From: UBA7702 sp040776805
Lineage (GTDB): Bacteria; Bacillota; Dehalobacteriia; UBA7702
Length of the DNA stretch: 64,000 bases
Reading direction: 5' to 3'
NCBI GenBank assembly: GCA_040776805.1
Contig: JAXGZS010000001.1
Location: 620,001-684,000 of the forward strand
Part shown: positions 48,608 through 58,139 of the stretch, piece after piece
Layout: every line of letters starts with the position of its first letter
Numbering within the stretch: position 1 is the stretch's first letter
Made by a program: the position numbers and the translations under genes
Notes under the pieces: model-generated
The model's database searches: none
What the model was told of the DNA's origin: nothing
Seen by the model: only the letters and a program-made list of their open reading frames with translations

Positions 48608-49838
48608 ATATTACCTGCTGTCGGCCCTTGTTTTGATTCTCGGGCTGATCTTCTGCCTTGGCGGCAACGCTTTGGCCTATGACGGCTATCAAAATGCGAT
48701 CCGCGTCTATTTGAATGAAACAAGTACCGCGCCCGGGGCGACGGTGACTTATGGCACGTATCAAGTATTGAACAGCGGCGGCGCCGTAACAAAGACGGTG
48801 AACGCCGGTTCTGCCGTGACTTTGGCGGCAGGAGAGAGACTTTCCTCGGTGAACGGCTACGGCAGATTCAGCTACGGCAGCTACGAATACCGCGGCGACC
48901 TTATCTATCGTGGCGGCTACGTGGTGAATACCGTCGGTCTGGAGCAGTATCTCTACAGCGTGGTGATGCTGGAAATTGGGGGTTACGCACCGGGGGACGA
49001 AGCGTTGAAGGCCCAAGCGCTGGCTTCGCGGAATTATGCCTGTCTAAAACTGAAAACACCGCGCAATGCCGCTTATTACGATATTTTAAACAGTACCTCC
49101 GATCAAGCGTACCAGGGCTATAGCGGGGAAAGCTACAGCTCTGCCGTGGCTGCTCGGGTGCGCTCTGCTGTGGACGCCACCGCCGGCCTCGTGATGTATT
49201 ACGACGGGACCCTCATCAACGCGATCTATATGGCCAACGGTGGCGGCTGCACCGAAAACGCCAATAATGTATGGGGTGGTACCTACCCCTATTTGCAGGG
49301 GATTTCCTGCCCCTGGGACGCGCTGCCCTTTGAGGGGGATGCCGGTTCCTACAAATCAATGAAAATGCCCACGGGCTATGAGTGGACGGTGACCCTGTCC
49401 TTTGCCGACCTCGCCGCGAAATTAGGCTATGGCGGCACGATTACCGATGTCACGGTGAGCCATGGAGACTGCGTTTCCGGTTACGCGAAAACGGTGACGG
49501 TAACGGGGACAGCCGGTTCCGCCTCCTATTCCGGCACGAACTTTCGCGGGAAGCTCGGCTTGAGAAGCGCCAACCTTGATCTCGTGGTGGGCAAAAGCGT
49601 CGCCGCCTATAAAACCCTTTCTCTCCAGTATGTCACATCTTCGTCTTTTGCCGCGACCTTTGCCGCTTCCGGCAAAATGATTACCATCAACGGCAGGGGT
49701 TACGGCCACAGCGTCGGCATGAGCCAGTGGAGCGCCTGCGTCATGGCGTATGAGGGGAAAGATTACCGCTATATTCTGAATTATTTTTACAATCAGAACC
49801 AAAATAACGGCAAGCTGACCTTTGAAACATACCATTGA
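48600..49838 (+). CDS. SpoIID/LytB domain-containing secreted protein
   Basis: A 412-residue exported protein. A signal peptide (~1-26, LLSALVLILGLIFCLGGNALA) is followed by a SpoIID/LytB domain (VNTVGLEQYLYSVVMLEIGG, EALKAQALASRNYA, GRGYGHSVGMSQWSA). SpoIID is a lytic transglycosylase needed for forespore engulfment; LytB-type relatives modify amidases. The QueH stop overlaps its ATG region. Such a gene between ruvB and queA is common in spore-forming Clostridia. Whether it is sporulation-specific is not shown. Confidence 0.9.
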   Translation: MRKYYLLSALVLILGLIFCLGGNALAYDGYQNAIRVYLNETSTAPGATVTYGTYQVLNSGGAVTKTVNAGSAVTLAAGERLSSVNGYGRFSYGSYEYRGDLIYRGGYVVNTVGLEQYLYSVVMLEIGGYAPGDEALKAQALASRNYACLKLKTPRNAAYYDILNSTSDQAYQGYSGESYSSAVAARVRSAVDATAGLVMYYDGTLINAIYMANGGGCTENANNVWGGTYPYLQGISCPWDALPFEGDAGSYKSMKMPTGYEWTVTLSFADLAAKLGYGGTITDVTVSHGDCVSGYAKTVTVTGTAGSASYSGTNFRGKLGLRSANLDLVVGKSVAAYKTLSLQYVTSSSFAATFAASGKMITINGRGYGHSVGMSQWSACVMAYEGKDYRYILNYFYNQNQNNGKLTFETYH

Positions 49839-49860
49839 AAGCGGGAAAGACTGATAAATC

Positions 49861-50883
49861 ATGAGATTAGAAGAATTTGATTACCACTTGCCCAAGGAGC
49901 TGATTGCCCAGTGTCCCGCGGCAAATCGCGATAAAAGCCGGCTGCTTCATGTTTCTCTAACGGACGATAGGTTAGAGGACCGTGTTTTTTCCGATATTGT
50001 CGATTACCTTGATGAAAAAGACGTTCTGGTTCTCAACGAAACAAAGGTGATACCCGCCCGGCTCTTCGGATACAAGGAAACCGGCGCCAAAGTCGAGCTA
50101 TTCCTGTTAAAACGGCTTCACGGCAACACCTGGGAAACCCTGGTGAAACCGGGCCGCAAGATCCACGTCGGCGACACCATTCTTTTTTCCGTGCCGGAAA
50201 TCAAGGCGGAGATTGTGGATAAAACGGCCAGCGGCGGCAGAGTCGTCACCTTCGTCTATGACGGCATTTGGGAGGAGCTTTTGGATCGCGTCGGCACCAT
50301 GCCGCTGCCCCCTTATATCAAGGAGTATTGCGGCGACCCGGAACGCTATCAGACGGTTTACGCCGAAATCCCCGGCTCCGTGGCGGCGCCCACGGCGGGG
50401 CTGCACTTTACGGCGGAGCTTTTAAAGCAGATCGAAGCCAAAGGCGTGAAGATTGTCAAGGTCAATCTAAACGTTGGCTTGGGGACCTTTCGTCCCCTAG
50501 AAGAAGAGTATATCGAAGACCATAAAATGCACGAAGAATATTACGAGGTGAGCGAGGAAGCCGCCGCCACCGTCAACGCGGCGCGTAGCGCCGGGGGGCG
50601 GGTGATCGCCGTGGGTACGACGTCTACTCGAACGTTGGAAACCGTTGCCGATGAAAACGGCATGCTAAGAGCGGCAGCGGGCTGGACGAATGCTTATATT
50701 TACCCCGGCTACCGCTTTAAAATCGTCGATGGCTTGATCACCAATTTTCATCTCCCCAAAAGCAGCCTTTTGCTGCTGGTTTCCGCTTTGGCGGGGAGGG
50801 ACAAGATTTTTCGCGGTTACGAACACGCCGTCGCCGAAAAATACCGCTTCTTCAGCTTCGGCGACGCGATGCTGATCCTATAA
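49861..50883 (+). CDS. queA: S-adenosylmethionine:tRNA ribosyltransferase-isomerase
   Basis: A 340-residue enzyme that adds the cyclopentane-epoxide ring to preQ1-tRNA from SAM. Family stretches: FDYHLPKELIAQCPAANRDKSRLL, NETKVIPARL, PTAGLHFT and NFHLPKSSLLLLVSA. Length normal. Located between spoIID and tgt; with queH the locus covers the tRNA-bound steps of queuosine formation. Confidence 0.96.
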   Translation: MRLEEFDYHLPKELIAQCPAANRDKSRLLHVSLTDDRLEDRVFSDIVDYLDEKDVLVLNETKVIPARLFGYKETGAKVELFLLKRLHGNTWETLVKPGRKIHVGDTILFSVPEIKAEIVDKTASGGRVVTFVYDGIWEELLDRVGTMPLPPYIKEYCGDPERYQTVYAEIPGSVAAPTAGLHFTAELLKQIEAKGVKIVKVNLNVGLGTFRPLEEEYIEDHKMHEEYYEVSEEAAATVNAARSAGGRVIAVGTTSTRTLETVADENGMLRAAAGWTNAYIYPGYRFKIVDGLITNFHLPKSSLLLLVSALAGRDKIFRGYEHAVAEKYRFFSFGDAMLIL

Positions 50884-50901
50884 TTATTTTGGAGAAATAG
50901 T

Positions 50902-52002
50902 ATGTTGCGCTTTGAAATAAAACACACCTGCGGCCGGGCTCGCCGCGGTACTTTGACCACCTCTCACAGCACCATTGAAACGCCGGTTTTTATGCCTGTG
51001 GGCACCCAGGCTACGGTGAAAACAGCCACGCCGGAGGAGGTTTGGGAAACCGGTTCCCGGATCCTTTTGGCCAACACGTATCACCTCTACCTACGCCCCG
51101 GTCATGAATTGGTGAAAAAGGCCGGGGGGCTTCATCGGTTTATGAATTGGCCGGGTTCGATCTTGACGGATAGCGGCGGTTTTCAGGTTTTCAGTCTTGG
51201 CCCCATGCGTAAAATCAGCGACGAAGGCGTCCTTTTCAGCAGCCACCTTGACGGCAGCAAGCATATGTTTACGCCGGAAAGCGTGATGGAAGTGGAAATG
51301 GCCTTAGGCGCCGATATCGCCATGTGCTTTGATGAGTGCGCGCCCTTTCCCGCGGACTATCAGGACGTCAAAAAAGCCGCTTACCGCACCTATGATTGGG
51401 CGAAACGCTGCAAAGCCGTCCACCGCCATGATTTTCAGAACCTTTTTGGTATCGTTCAGGGAGGAACCTTTCCGGATCTTAGGAAGATGAGTGCGGAGCA
51501 GATCTTAAGCCTCGATTTTCCCGGTTTCGGCATCGGCGGTCTTTCCGTCGGCGAACCGAAGGAAAAGATGTACGAAATATTGGAAGTTCTCGATCCTCTC
51601 ATGCCCCAAGAGAAACCCCGCTATCTGATGGGGGTGGGCAGCCCCGACTGTTTGGTGGAAGGGGTCAAACGAGGGGTGGACATGTTCGACTGCGTTTTGC
51701 CCACGCGGATTGCCAGGAACGGCACCGTCTTTCATCCCACCGGTAAGTTGGTGCTGCGCAACGCCGAATATGCCGAGGATTTCCGGCCCATCGACGAAAC
51801 TTGTTCCTGTTACGCCTGCCGCAATTATTCCAGGGCCTACATCCGTCATCTGCTCAAAGCTGGGGAAGTCTTGGGCATTCGTTTGACGACCATTCATAAC
51901 CTGCACTTTCTTCAGAATTTGATGGCGAAGATCAGAGAAGCTATTGAAAAAAACGCCTTTGATGTTTTTTATCGAAACTTTTTTTCGCAATATAAAGTAT
52001 AA
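50902..52002 (+). CDS. tgt: Queuine/preQ1 tRNA-guanine transglycosylase
   Basis: A 366-residue TIM-barrel enzyme that exchanges guanine-34 of certain tRNAs for preQ1. Active-site stretches: LTDSGGFQVFSL (Asp), FGIVQGGTF, GIGGLSVGEPKEKM and MFDCVLPTRIARNGT (Asp nucleophile); zinc site CSCYACRNYSRAYIRHL. GGAGAA precedes the ATG 19 bases after queA. Confidence 0.97.
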   Translation: MLRFEIKHTCGRARRGTLTTSHSTIETPVFMPVGTQATVKTATPEEVWETGSRILLANTYHLYLRPGHELVKKAGGLHRFMNWPGSILTDSGGFQVFSLGPMRKISDEGVLFSSHLDGSKHMFTPESVMEVEMALGADIAMCFDECAPFPADYQDVKKAAYRTYDWAKRCKAVHRHDFQNLFGIVQGGTFPDLRKMSAEQILSLDFPGFGIGGLSVGEPKEKMYEILEVLDPLMPQEKPRYLMGVGSPDCLVEGVKRGVDMFDCVLPTRIARNGTVFHPTGKLVLRNAEYAEDFRPIDETCSCYACRNYSRAYIRHLLKAGEVLGIRLTTIHNLHFLQNLMAKIREAIEKNAFDVFYRNFFSQYKV

Positions 52003-52016
52003 TTACGATAAATAAC

Positions 52017-52045
52017 TGGACAAGAACCGTAAAATCTAATATAAT
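52017..52045 (+). promoter_or_regulatory. Promoter of yajC
   Basis: TGGACA (52017-52022) and TATAAT (52040-52045) are 17 bases apart, ~20 bases before AAAGGAG of yajC. Confidence 0.7.
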
Positions 52046-52080
52046 AGATGTTATCTAAGTAGCAAAGGAGTGTTTTGCCG

Positions 52081-52344
52081 GTGTCAAACAGTGTACTCTG
52101 GACAGTCGTCTATATGGTGGCAATCGTTGCGATCATTTATCTTTTGATCATTCGCCCCCAAAAAAAGAGACAGAAAGATCATGAGAAACTGATCAATGAG
52201 ATTTCACTAGGTGTTGAAATCGTCACGATTGGCGGTATTCATGGTGAAGTTACCCGCATCAAGGATGATACGCTTTGGATCAAAGTCAGCAATAATGTTG
52301 AAATAGAAATCGAAAAAAGCGCTGTTAACAGATGTGTGAACTAA
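52081..52344 (+). CDS. yajC: Preprotein translocase subunit YajC
   Basis: An 87-residue protein with one membrane helix (VVYMVAIVAIIYLLIIRPQ) and a basic cytosolic domain starting KKRQKDHEK. It belongs to the SecDF-YajC complex that helps Sec translocation. AAAGGAG ends at 52070, so the GTG at 52081 (10 bases) or the TTG at 52075 (4 bases) could start it; I prefer GTG. Followed by two hairpins and secD. Confidence 0.93.
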   Translation: MSNSVLWTVVYMVAIVAIIYLLIIRPQKKRQKDHEKLINEISLGVEIVTIGGIHGEVTRIKDDTLWIKVSNNVEIEIEKSAVNRCVN

Positions 52345-52355
52345 AGATTTTTTAG

Positions 52356-52382
52356 GGGAAGGGAGATCTTCTCTCCCTTCCC
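52356..52382 (+). other. Stable hairpin between yajC and secD
   Basis: An 11-bp perfect stem, GGGAAGGGAGA with TCTCCCTTCCC, and a 5-base loop. No U-run follows directly; it may protect the yajC mRNA end or pause polymerase before the terminator at 52407. Confidence 0.6.
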
Positions 52383-52406
52383 GGATTTACAATTCGTGTG
52401 CTACGG

Positions 52407-52428
52407 GGCCTAAAAGGCCTTTTTATTT
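52407..52428 (+). terminator. Terminator/attenuator between yajC and secD
   Basis: GGCCT/AGGCC stem with a 3-base loop followed by TTTTTATTTT. It would lower secDF expression relative to yajC. Confidence 0.6.
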
Positions 52429-52462
52429 TGGAATAAGCAGACGCATACAAGGAGTTGAAAAA

Positions 52463-53677
52463 ATGAAATCAAACGGACGCTTAAAGCTGATGTTAATCAG
52501 CGCGTTGGTGATTTGTGCCGTTGTTCTTTCCGTCTACCTTGTGAAAGAGTTTCCCAACTTACTGAAACTTGGTCTCGATTTACAAGGCGGCGTCAGCGTG
52601 ACACTTCAGGCAGAACCGGAAGACGGCAAAACCGTTTCCTCTGACGACTTGAAAAATCTTACCGATATTATGACCAAGAGGGTCGATGAGTTCGGTGTCG
52701 CCGAACCGTTGATCCAGATCGAAGGCGACGACCGCATCATCGTGGAACTGGCGGGCCTAAGTGATATCGAAGAAGCCGTCGACATGCTCGGTACCACCGC
52801 GAAACTGGAATTTCGGGATCCCAAGGGTAATGTGATCTTAGATGGCACCGATCTTAAAAACGCTTATGTTACCCAGAGCGGCACCGGTACTTACGAAGTT
52901 GCCTTGGAGTTTTCCTCCGCAGGGAAAGAAGCCTTTGCCAATGCCACCACTGAATTTGTAAATCAAGCGATCAGCATCGTCCTCGATGAAAAAACGATTT
53001 CGTCCCCCACGGTGAATGAGCCCATCAAAGACGGCAAAGCGGTCATCGAAGGCATCGGTGATTATGACAAATGCGCCGAACTGGCTTCCCTGCTCCGCGG
53101 CGGCGCGCTGCCGGTGGATGTGAAAATCATCGAAGAACGGGTTGTCGGTCCCCAGCTGGGTAGCGACTCCTTGCAAAAAAGCTATATCGCGATTATCTAC
53201 GGCATTGCCGCAATCTTTATTTTCATGATTATTTATTATAAACTGCCGGGTTTATTGACCTGCATATCGCTGCTCTTATATGGCATCATTGTGTTTTGGT
53301 TGCAATGCGCGATCAATGTTACCTGGACGTTACCTGGGATCGCCGGCTTTTTGCTCTCCCTGGGGATGGCGGTGGACGCCAACATCATCATCTTTGAGCG
53401 ACTGAAAGATGAATTGAGGAAAGGCAGATCCATGAGCGCCGCCATGAGCGCGGGTTTCCGCCGGGCCATGAACGCGATCATCGACTCCAACGTGACAACG
53501 CTGATTGCCACCACCGTGCTTTTCTTCTTCGGCGTCAGCTCCATCAAAGGCTTTGCCATTACCCTCAGTATCGGTATTGTCGTCAGCATGTTTACGGCCA
53601 TCGTGTTCACCCGTTACCTGCTGAAATTCTGCACCAACGATCCTCTGCTCAGCAAACGCAGTCTGTATCGGTCGTAA
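52463..53677 (+). CDS. secD: Protein translocase subunit SecD
   Basis: A 404-residue RND-type membrane protein. N-terminal helix, then KLGLDLQGGVSVTLQ, the outer P1 head region and a membrane half with GIAGFLLSLGMAVDANIIIFERLKDELRKG, the conserved proton-relay segment. It uses the proton gradient to pull exported proteins. Length is typical of the compact Firmicute/thermophile form. GGAG precedes the ATG. Confidence 0.95.
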   Translation: MKSNGRLKLMLISALVICAVVLSVYLVKEFPNLLKLGLDLQGGVSVTLQAEPEDGKTVSSDDLKNLTDIMTKRVDEFGVAEPLIQIEGDDRIIVELAGLSDIEEAVDMLGTTAKLEFRDPKGNVILDGTDLKNAYVTQSGTGTYEVALEFSSAGKEAFANATTEFVNQAISIVLDEKTISSPTVNEPIKDGKAVIEGIGDYDKCAELASLLRGGALPVDVKIIEERVVGPQLGSDSLQKSYIAIIYGIAAIFIFMIIYYKLPGLLTCISLLLYGIIVFWLQCAINVTWTLPGIAGFLLSLGMAVDANIIIFERLKDELRKGRSMSAAMSAGFRRAMNAIIDSNVTTLIATTVLFFFGVSSIKGFAITLSIGIVVSMFTAIVFTRYLLKFCTNDPLLSKRSLYRS

Positions 53678-53689
53678 GGGGGTAGAATA

Positions 53690-54718
53690 ATGAAACTTAA
53701 AATAAACGATCTTCATATTATCAGTAAAAGAGGGATTTGGTACGCCTGTTCGCTGCTGATCATCTTTGGCGGTCTCGTATCCTTCTTTATACAGGGTTTT
53801 AACTTTGGCATTGATTTTACCGGCGGCTCCTATCTGCAGCTGACCTTTTATGAAAAAGCAGTTGAAGCCGGTAGTGAGGACGCCGCTTCCGCAGTAGAAG
53901 ATACTGAAGGAGCAGCAACAGAGGATGAAACCGCCACTGCCGACGTTGAGGGGATCAAGGTATCCATGGAGGGTCTCCGCAGTGTCGTCAACGACTATGT
54001 CAGCCATACGCCGACCATTCAGTATGACCAGACCAATAAAGCTTATATCATCCGCACGGATATCAACGAGAAAGAAGATGTTGATGCGCTGTTAACGGCC
54101 ATTGAAACGGAAATCGGCCCCTTTGAAGTTGACCGGAATGAAGTGATTGGGCCCACCATTGGGCAGGAGTTGACGCAAAAAGCGCTTATGGCTTTGGCCA
54201 TCGCGTCGGTGCTGATGCTGATTTATATCACCATTCGTTTCCAGGTGTTTTATGGAATCGCTTCCATTATCACGCTGGTTCACGATGCCTTGATTGTTTT
54301 GGCGGTGTTCAGTATTTTTCAACTGGAGATTTCCAGCTCATTCATTGCGGCGATTTTAACAGTCATCGGCTATTCGATTAACGCGACGATCATTGTTTTT
54401 GACCGGGTCAGAGAAAACAGGCCCAATTATAAACAAAACGATTTGGCAATGCTATTGAATCACAGTATCAGCCAAACCTTTGCCCGTTGTATCAATACCA
54501 CCTTAACGGTATTGATGACCTTATTCGCCTTGCTGATCTTTGGCGGTGACACGACGAAGATTTTTGTGCTAGCCATGATCATCGGCACCGCCGCCGGTCT
54601 CTATTCCAGTATCTGCCTTTCCGGTTCTCTCTACTTTGATTTACTTTCGCGTTTTGGCGGTAAAAAGAATGATGCCAAAGAGAGCGATAAAAAGCAGAAG
54701 AAGGAACAGACCGCATAA
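53690..54718 (+). CDS. secF: Protein translocase subunit SecF
   Basis: A 342-residue partner of SecD: FNFGIDFTGGSYLQLTF near the start, and the membrane half with VIGYSINATIIVFDRVRENRPNYK. An extra acidic Ala/Glu/Thr-rich stretch (~60-100) is inserted in the outer domain beyond the usual length. GGGGG precedes the ATG, 12 bases after secD; a strong terminator follows. Confidence 0.95.
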   Translation: MKLKINDLHIISKRGIWYACSLLIIFGGLVSFFIQGFNFGIDFTGGSYLQLTFYEKAVEAGSEDAASAVEDTEGAATEDETATADVEGIKVSMEGLRSVVNDYVSHTPTIQYDQTNKAYIIRTDINEKEDVDALLTAIETEIGPFEVDRNEVIGPTIGQELTQKALMALAIASVLMLIYITIRFQVFYGIASIITLVHDALIVLAVFSIFQLEISSSFIAAILTVIGYSINATIIVFDRVRENRPNYKQNDLAMLLNHSISQTFARCINTTLTVLMTLFALLIFGGDTTKIFVLAMIIGTAAGLYSSICLSGSLYFDLLSRFGGKKNDAKESDKKQKKEQTA

Positions 54719-54738
54719 AATAATTTCATCGAATGATT

Positions 54739-54798
54739 GCGAGGGTGTCCCAAACGTTACGTTTATGCTGTGATCAGCCGGGGACACCCTCGCTTTTT
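54739..54798 (+). terminator. Intrinsic terminator after secF
   Basis: A 13-bp perfect stem (GCGAGGGTGTCCC/GGGACACCCTCGC) with a ~29-base loop is followed by TTTTT. Confidence 0.9.
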
Positions 54799-54818
54799 GG
54801 CTATTTTCGGAAAAACTA

Positions 54819-54847
54819 TTCTCAAAAGCTCTTTTTTGTGCTATAAT
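54819..54847 (+). promoter_or_regulatory. Probable promoter of relA
   Basis: TATAAT at 54842-54847 with a weak TTCTCA (54819-54824) 17 bases upstream; the relA ATG follows at 54876. Confidence 0.5.
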
Positions 54848-54875
54848 TTTAGACTATATTGGGAGGATAGGGCTT

Positions 54876-57035
54876 ATGACCACACCGCCGGAATTAAACA
54901 GCCTGAAAGATAAAATCGCGCAATACAATCCCGACTGTGATTGGGATCAGATTGTGGCGGCTTATCTTTTTGCCAGAGACGCCCACGTGGGTCAGGTGCG
55001 TCATTCCGGTGAACCCTACATCAGCCATCCTTTGGCCGTGGCCGAAATTCTCACCAGTGTCGAAGCCGACGATAAGACGATCATCGCCGGCATCCTCCAC
55101 GATGTTGTCGAAGATACCGAGCATACCATTGAAGAAATCGAAACACTCTTCGACAAAGATGTCGCCGTGCTCACAGAGGGCGTGACGAAGCTGGGCCAAG
55201 TCAAAGGCCGCACCAAGTCGGAACAGAAGATGGAGAACATCCGCAAGATGATTTTTGCCATGGCCACGGATATCCGCGTGATCATCGTGAAACTGGCGGA
55301 CAGGCTCCATAATATGCGGACCCTTGATTACCATACCTCTGATGTAAAGAAGCGGCAGATTGCCCAGGAAACATTGGATATCTATTCGCCCCTGGCCAAT
55401 CGTTTGGGGGTTTTCCAGTTTAAATGGGAGCTGGAGGATCTGTCTTTAAAAGCCTTGGAACCGGAAAAATACGCCGCTTTGGCCAAGGAACTCGCTTCAA
55501 CCCGCGCTTCCCGGCAGACGTATATTGATTCGGTGATCAAAATCCTCGGCGAGAAACTCCAGGAAGCCTATATTCATTATAGTGATATTTACGGCAGACC
55601 GAAAAATATATACAGCATCTACAAAAAGATGCTGACCCAGAATAAGGATTTAAGCCAAATTTACGACGTTCTGGCCGTTCGCGTCATCGTCAAGACCGTC
55701 GCGGAATGCTACGGCGTTTTAGGCATCGTGCACAGTCTTTGGGTGCCGGTACCCGGCCGCTTCAAAGACTATATCGCCATGCCTAAGCAGAACATGTATC
55801 AGTCCATTCATACGACAGTCATCAGCCCCAACGGCAAGCCCCTGGAAGTGCAGATCCGCACGGAAGAAATGCATCAGGTGGCGGAATATGGGATTGCCGC
55901 CCACTGGCAATACAAAGAGGGGATGAGCAAGGGCCGGCAGGATCAGAAACTGAGCTGGCTCAGACAGATGTTGGACTGGCAGAAAGAAGTCAAAGACGCC
56001 GATGAATTCATGGCGTCGATGAAATATGATCTCGAATATGAACTGGTCTACGTTTTTACCCCCAAAGGTGACGTTTACGAGTTGCCCCGAGGCTCCGTAC
56101 CCCTGGATTTCGCCTATCGCGTCCATACCGAAGTGGGACATAAGGCCATCGGCGCCCGGTGCAACGGCAAAATGGTCACCTTTGATTACGTACTCCGCAA
56201 CGGGGATATTATGGAGATCATCACCTCGAAATCGGGGAAACCCAGCCGCGATTGGCTGAAAATCGTCAAAACCCCCCAGGCGAGAAATAAAATCCGCAGC
56301 TGGTTTCGGAAGGAACAGCGGGATACCAGCATCGCCAAGGGGAAAGATAGCTACGAACGGGAAGTCAGAGCCTACGGCGAGCTCATGGCCGAGTATTTAA
56401 AGGGAGATCGTTTGGCGGAGCTGGTAAAACGCTATAACTTCGCTTCCCTGGAAAATTTTTACCTGGCCATCGGCGAGAATCACCTGACGGTCAACGCCGT
56501 GATCAACGGCATCAAAGAGGAAATCAAATACGAAGACCCGAAAAAAACCGCGCCGGAAGTAAAGCCTTTCGTGGAAAAGCGGGGGCACCACGGCATCGTG
56601 GTCAAAGGGGCCGACAATGTGATGATCAAATTCGCCCATTGCTGTAACCCTTTGCCGGGAGATCCCATCATCGGCTACATCACCAGGGGCGCTGGCATCA
56701 CGGTGCACCGCAGGGATTGCGGCAATGTCAAGGGGTTCGATGAAAACCGCCTCATCGCCGTGGAATGGGAGGACGTTTACAGCACGAATTTCCAGGCGGA
56801 AATCGAGGTTCTCGCTTACGATCGGGATCATCTCACCATGGATATCATGTCGGCGATTGCCGATACGAAAACCACGATCAACGCGGTTTACGGCCGCTCC
56901 ACCAAAGACGGTATGGCCGTGGTCAGCGTTAAAATGGAGGTCAAAAGCAATAGTCATTTTGACTTTATCTGTAATAAAATTCGCCGGATCAAGGACGTCG
57001 TCGAAGTGAGAAGAGTGATCCACGGCAAGCATTGA
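54876..57035 (+). CDS. relA: Bifunctional (p)ppGpp synthetase/hydrolase
   Basis: A 719-residue RSH protein. N-terminal HD hydrolase (HSGEPYISHPLAVAEIL, HDVVEDTE, KLADRLHNMRTL); synthetase (IYGRPKNIYSIYKKM, EVQIRTEEMHQVAEYGIAAHW); then TGS (YVFTPKGDVYELPRGSVPLDF), a helical part, the Cys/His segment (FAHCCNPLPGDPIIGYITRG) and a C-terminal ACT domain. It makes and breaks the stringent-response alarmone. The HD residues look intact, so both activities are expected. Ends 4 bases into the next frame, leading to dtd. Confidence 0.96.
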   Translation: MTTPPELNSLKDKIAQYNPDCDWDQIVAAYLFARDAHVGQVRHSGEPYISHPLAVAEILTSVEADDKTIIAGILHDVVEDTEHTIEEIETLFDKDVAVLTEGVTKLGQVKGRTKSEQKMENIRKMIFAMATDIRVIIVKLADRLHNMRTLDYHTSDVKKRQIAQETLDIYSPLANRLGVFQFKWELEDLSLKALEPEKYAALAKELASTRASRQTYIDSVIKILGEKLQEAYIHYSDIYGRPKNIYSIYKKMLTQNKDLSQIYDVLAVRVIVKTVAECYGVLGIVHSLWVPVPGRFKDYIAMPKQNMYQSIHTTVISPNGKPLEVQIRTEEMHQVAEYGIAAHWQYKEGMSKGRQDQKLSWLRQMLDWQKEVKDADEFMASMKYDLEYELVYVFTPKGDVYELPRGSVPLDFAYRVHTEVGHKAIGARCNGKMVTFDYVLRNGDIMEIITSKSGKPSRDWLKIVKTPQARNKIRSWFRKEQRDTSIAKGKDSYEREVRAYGELMAEYLKGDRLAELVKRYNFASLENFYLAIGENHLTVNAVINGIKEEIKYEDPKKTAPEVKPFVEKRGHHGIVVKGADNVMIKFAHCCNPLPGDPIIGYITRGAGITVHRRDCGNVKGFDENRLIAVEWEDVYSTNFQAEIEVLAYDRDHLTMDIMSAIADTKTTINAVYGRSTKDGMAVVSVKMEVKSNSHFDFICNKIRRIKDVVEVRRVIHGKH

Positions 57036-57046
57036 AAGGCGGCAAA

Positions 57047-57493
57047 ATGAGAGTTCTATCGCAAAGAGTGAAATCAGCGTCGGTGACCGTGGAGGGCAGT
57101 CTTACCGGGGAAATCAGTACGGGACTTCTCCTTTATATCGGTGTCGGGGTTGATGATGGTGAAGCGGATTTATCCTTTATCGCCGGAAAAATTCCTCATT
57201 TACGGATATTTCCTGACGAAAACGATAAAATGAATTTATCCCTGCATGATATCGGCGGCGAAATTTTAGCGGTTTCCCAGTTTACGTTGATGGGGGATTG
57301 CGCTCACGGACGGCGTCCCGGTTTTTCCGGCGCCATGGCGCCAAAGGAAGCCAAAGAAATGTATGAGCGCTTGGTGGCGCTTTGGCGGCAACAGGGCATC
57401 CCGGTAGCTTGCGGCGTATTTCAAGGGGACATGCTGGTCGCCTCGGTGAACTGGGGCCCGGTGACATTTATGTTGGACAGTAAAGTAAGGTAA
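57047..57493 (+). CDS. dtd: D-aminoacyl-tRNA deacylase
   Basis: A 148-residue Dtd enzyme that removes D-amino acids (and Gly) wrongly joined to tRNA. Family stretches: MRVLSQRVKSASVTVEG, LAVSQFTLMGD and the PGFSGAMAPKEAKEMYE region (usual wording G-P-S-F). ATG 57047 follows AAAGGCGG. Next to relA as in many Firmicutes. Confidence 0.94.
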   Translation: MRVLSQRVKSASVTVEGSLTGEISTGLLLYIGVGVDDGEADLSFIAGKIPHLRIFPDENDKMNLSLHDIGGEILAVSQFTLMGDCAHGRRPGFSGAMAPKEAKEMYERLVALWRQQGIPVACGVFQGDMLVASVNWGPVTFMLDSKVR

Positions 57494-57510
57494 AGAGAGC
57501 GGAGGCAACC

Positions 57511-58131
57511 ATGGAAATAGTTCGAATCGAAGTCATGCCCATCGGCACCAACTGCTATATTGTTTATGATCAAGAGACGAAAGAGGGCATCGTCATTGAT
57601 CCCGGCGGCAGCCCGGAGCTGATCGAGAAAGCCCTGGATCAGCTCGCCGTGAAGATCAGGGTCATCATCAATACCCATGGTCACTGGGATCACATCAGCG
57701 CCAACCGGGCGATCAAGGAAAAAACCGGTGCGCCGGTTTACATTCACGGGGCGGATCAAAGCTATCTTACCGACCCCAACTATAATATGAGCTGCATCAT
57801 GGGGACAAAGACGGCGACAGACCCCGCCGACGGCCTGCTGAACGAAGGCGATCAGGTCTGTTTCGGCAACTGTACCTTAAAAGTACTTCATACGCCAGGG
57901 CATACCCCGGGGGGAATCTCCCTTTACGGTCACGGCGCGGTCTTTTGCGGGGATACGCTGTTTTACCGTTCCATCGGCAGAACGGATCTGCCCGGCGGCA
58001 ATTACCAACAATTGACGGAAAGCATCAGGGAAAAGCTCTTTTCCTTGCCGGAGGAGACCACGGTTTGCTCCGGTCACGGCAGCATGAGCCGGATCGGCGA
58101 AGAGAAGAGCGGCAACCCCTTTGTACGATAG
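57511..58131 (+). CDS. Metallo-beta-lactamase fold hydrolase (glyoxalase II-like, YqgX type)
   Basis: A 206-residue MBL-fold hydrolase. The metal motif is THGHWDHISAN (HxHxDH); further ligands are in HTPGHTPGG and CGDTLF, and SGHG near the end. Small proteins of this type are placed with glyoxalase II; substrate unknown. The usual place between dtd and hisS is kept. A GGAGG lies ahead of the ATG. Confidence 0.9.
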   Translation: MEIVRIEVMPIGTNCYIVYDQETKEGIVIDPGGSPELIEKALDQLAVKIRVIINTHGHWDHISANRAIKEKTGAPVYIHGADQSYLTDPNYNMSCIMGTKTATDPADGLLNEGDQVCFGNCTLKVLHTPGHTPGGISLYGHGAVFCGDTLFYRSIGRTDLPGGNYQQLTESIREKLFSLPEETTVCSGHGSMSRIGEEKSGNPFVR

Positions 58132-58139
58132 GAGGAAAA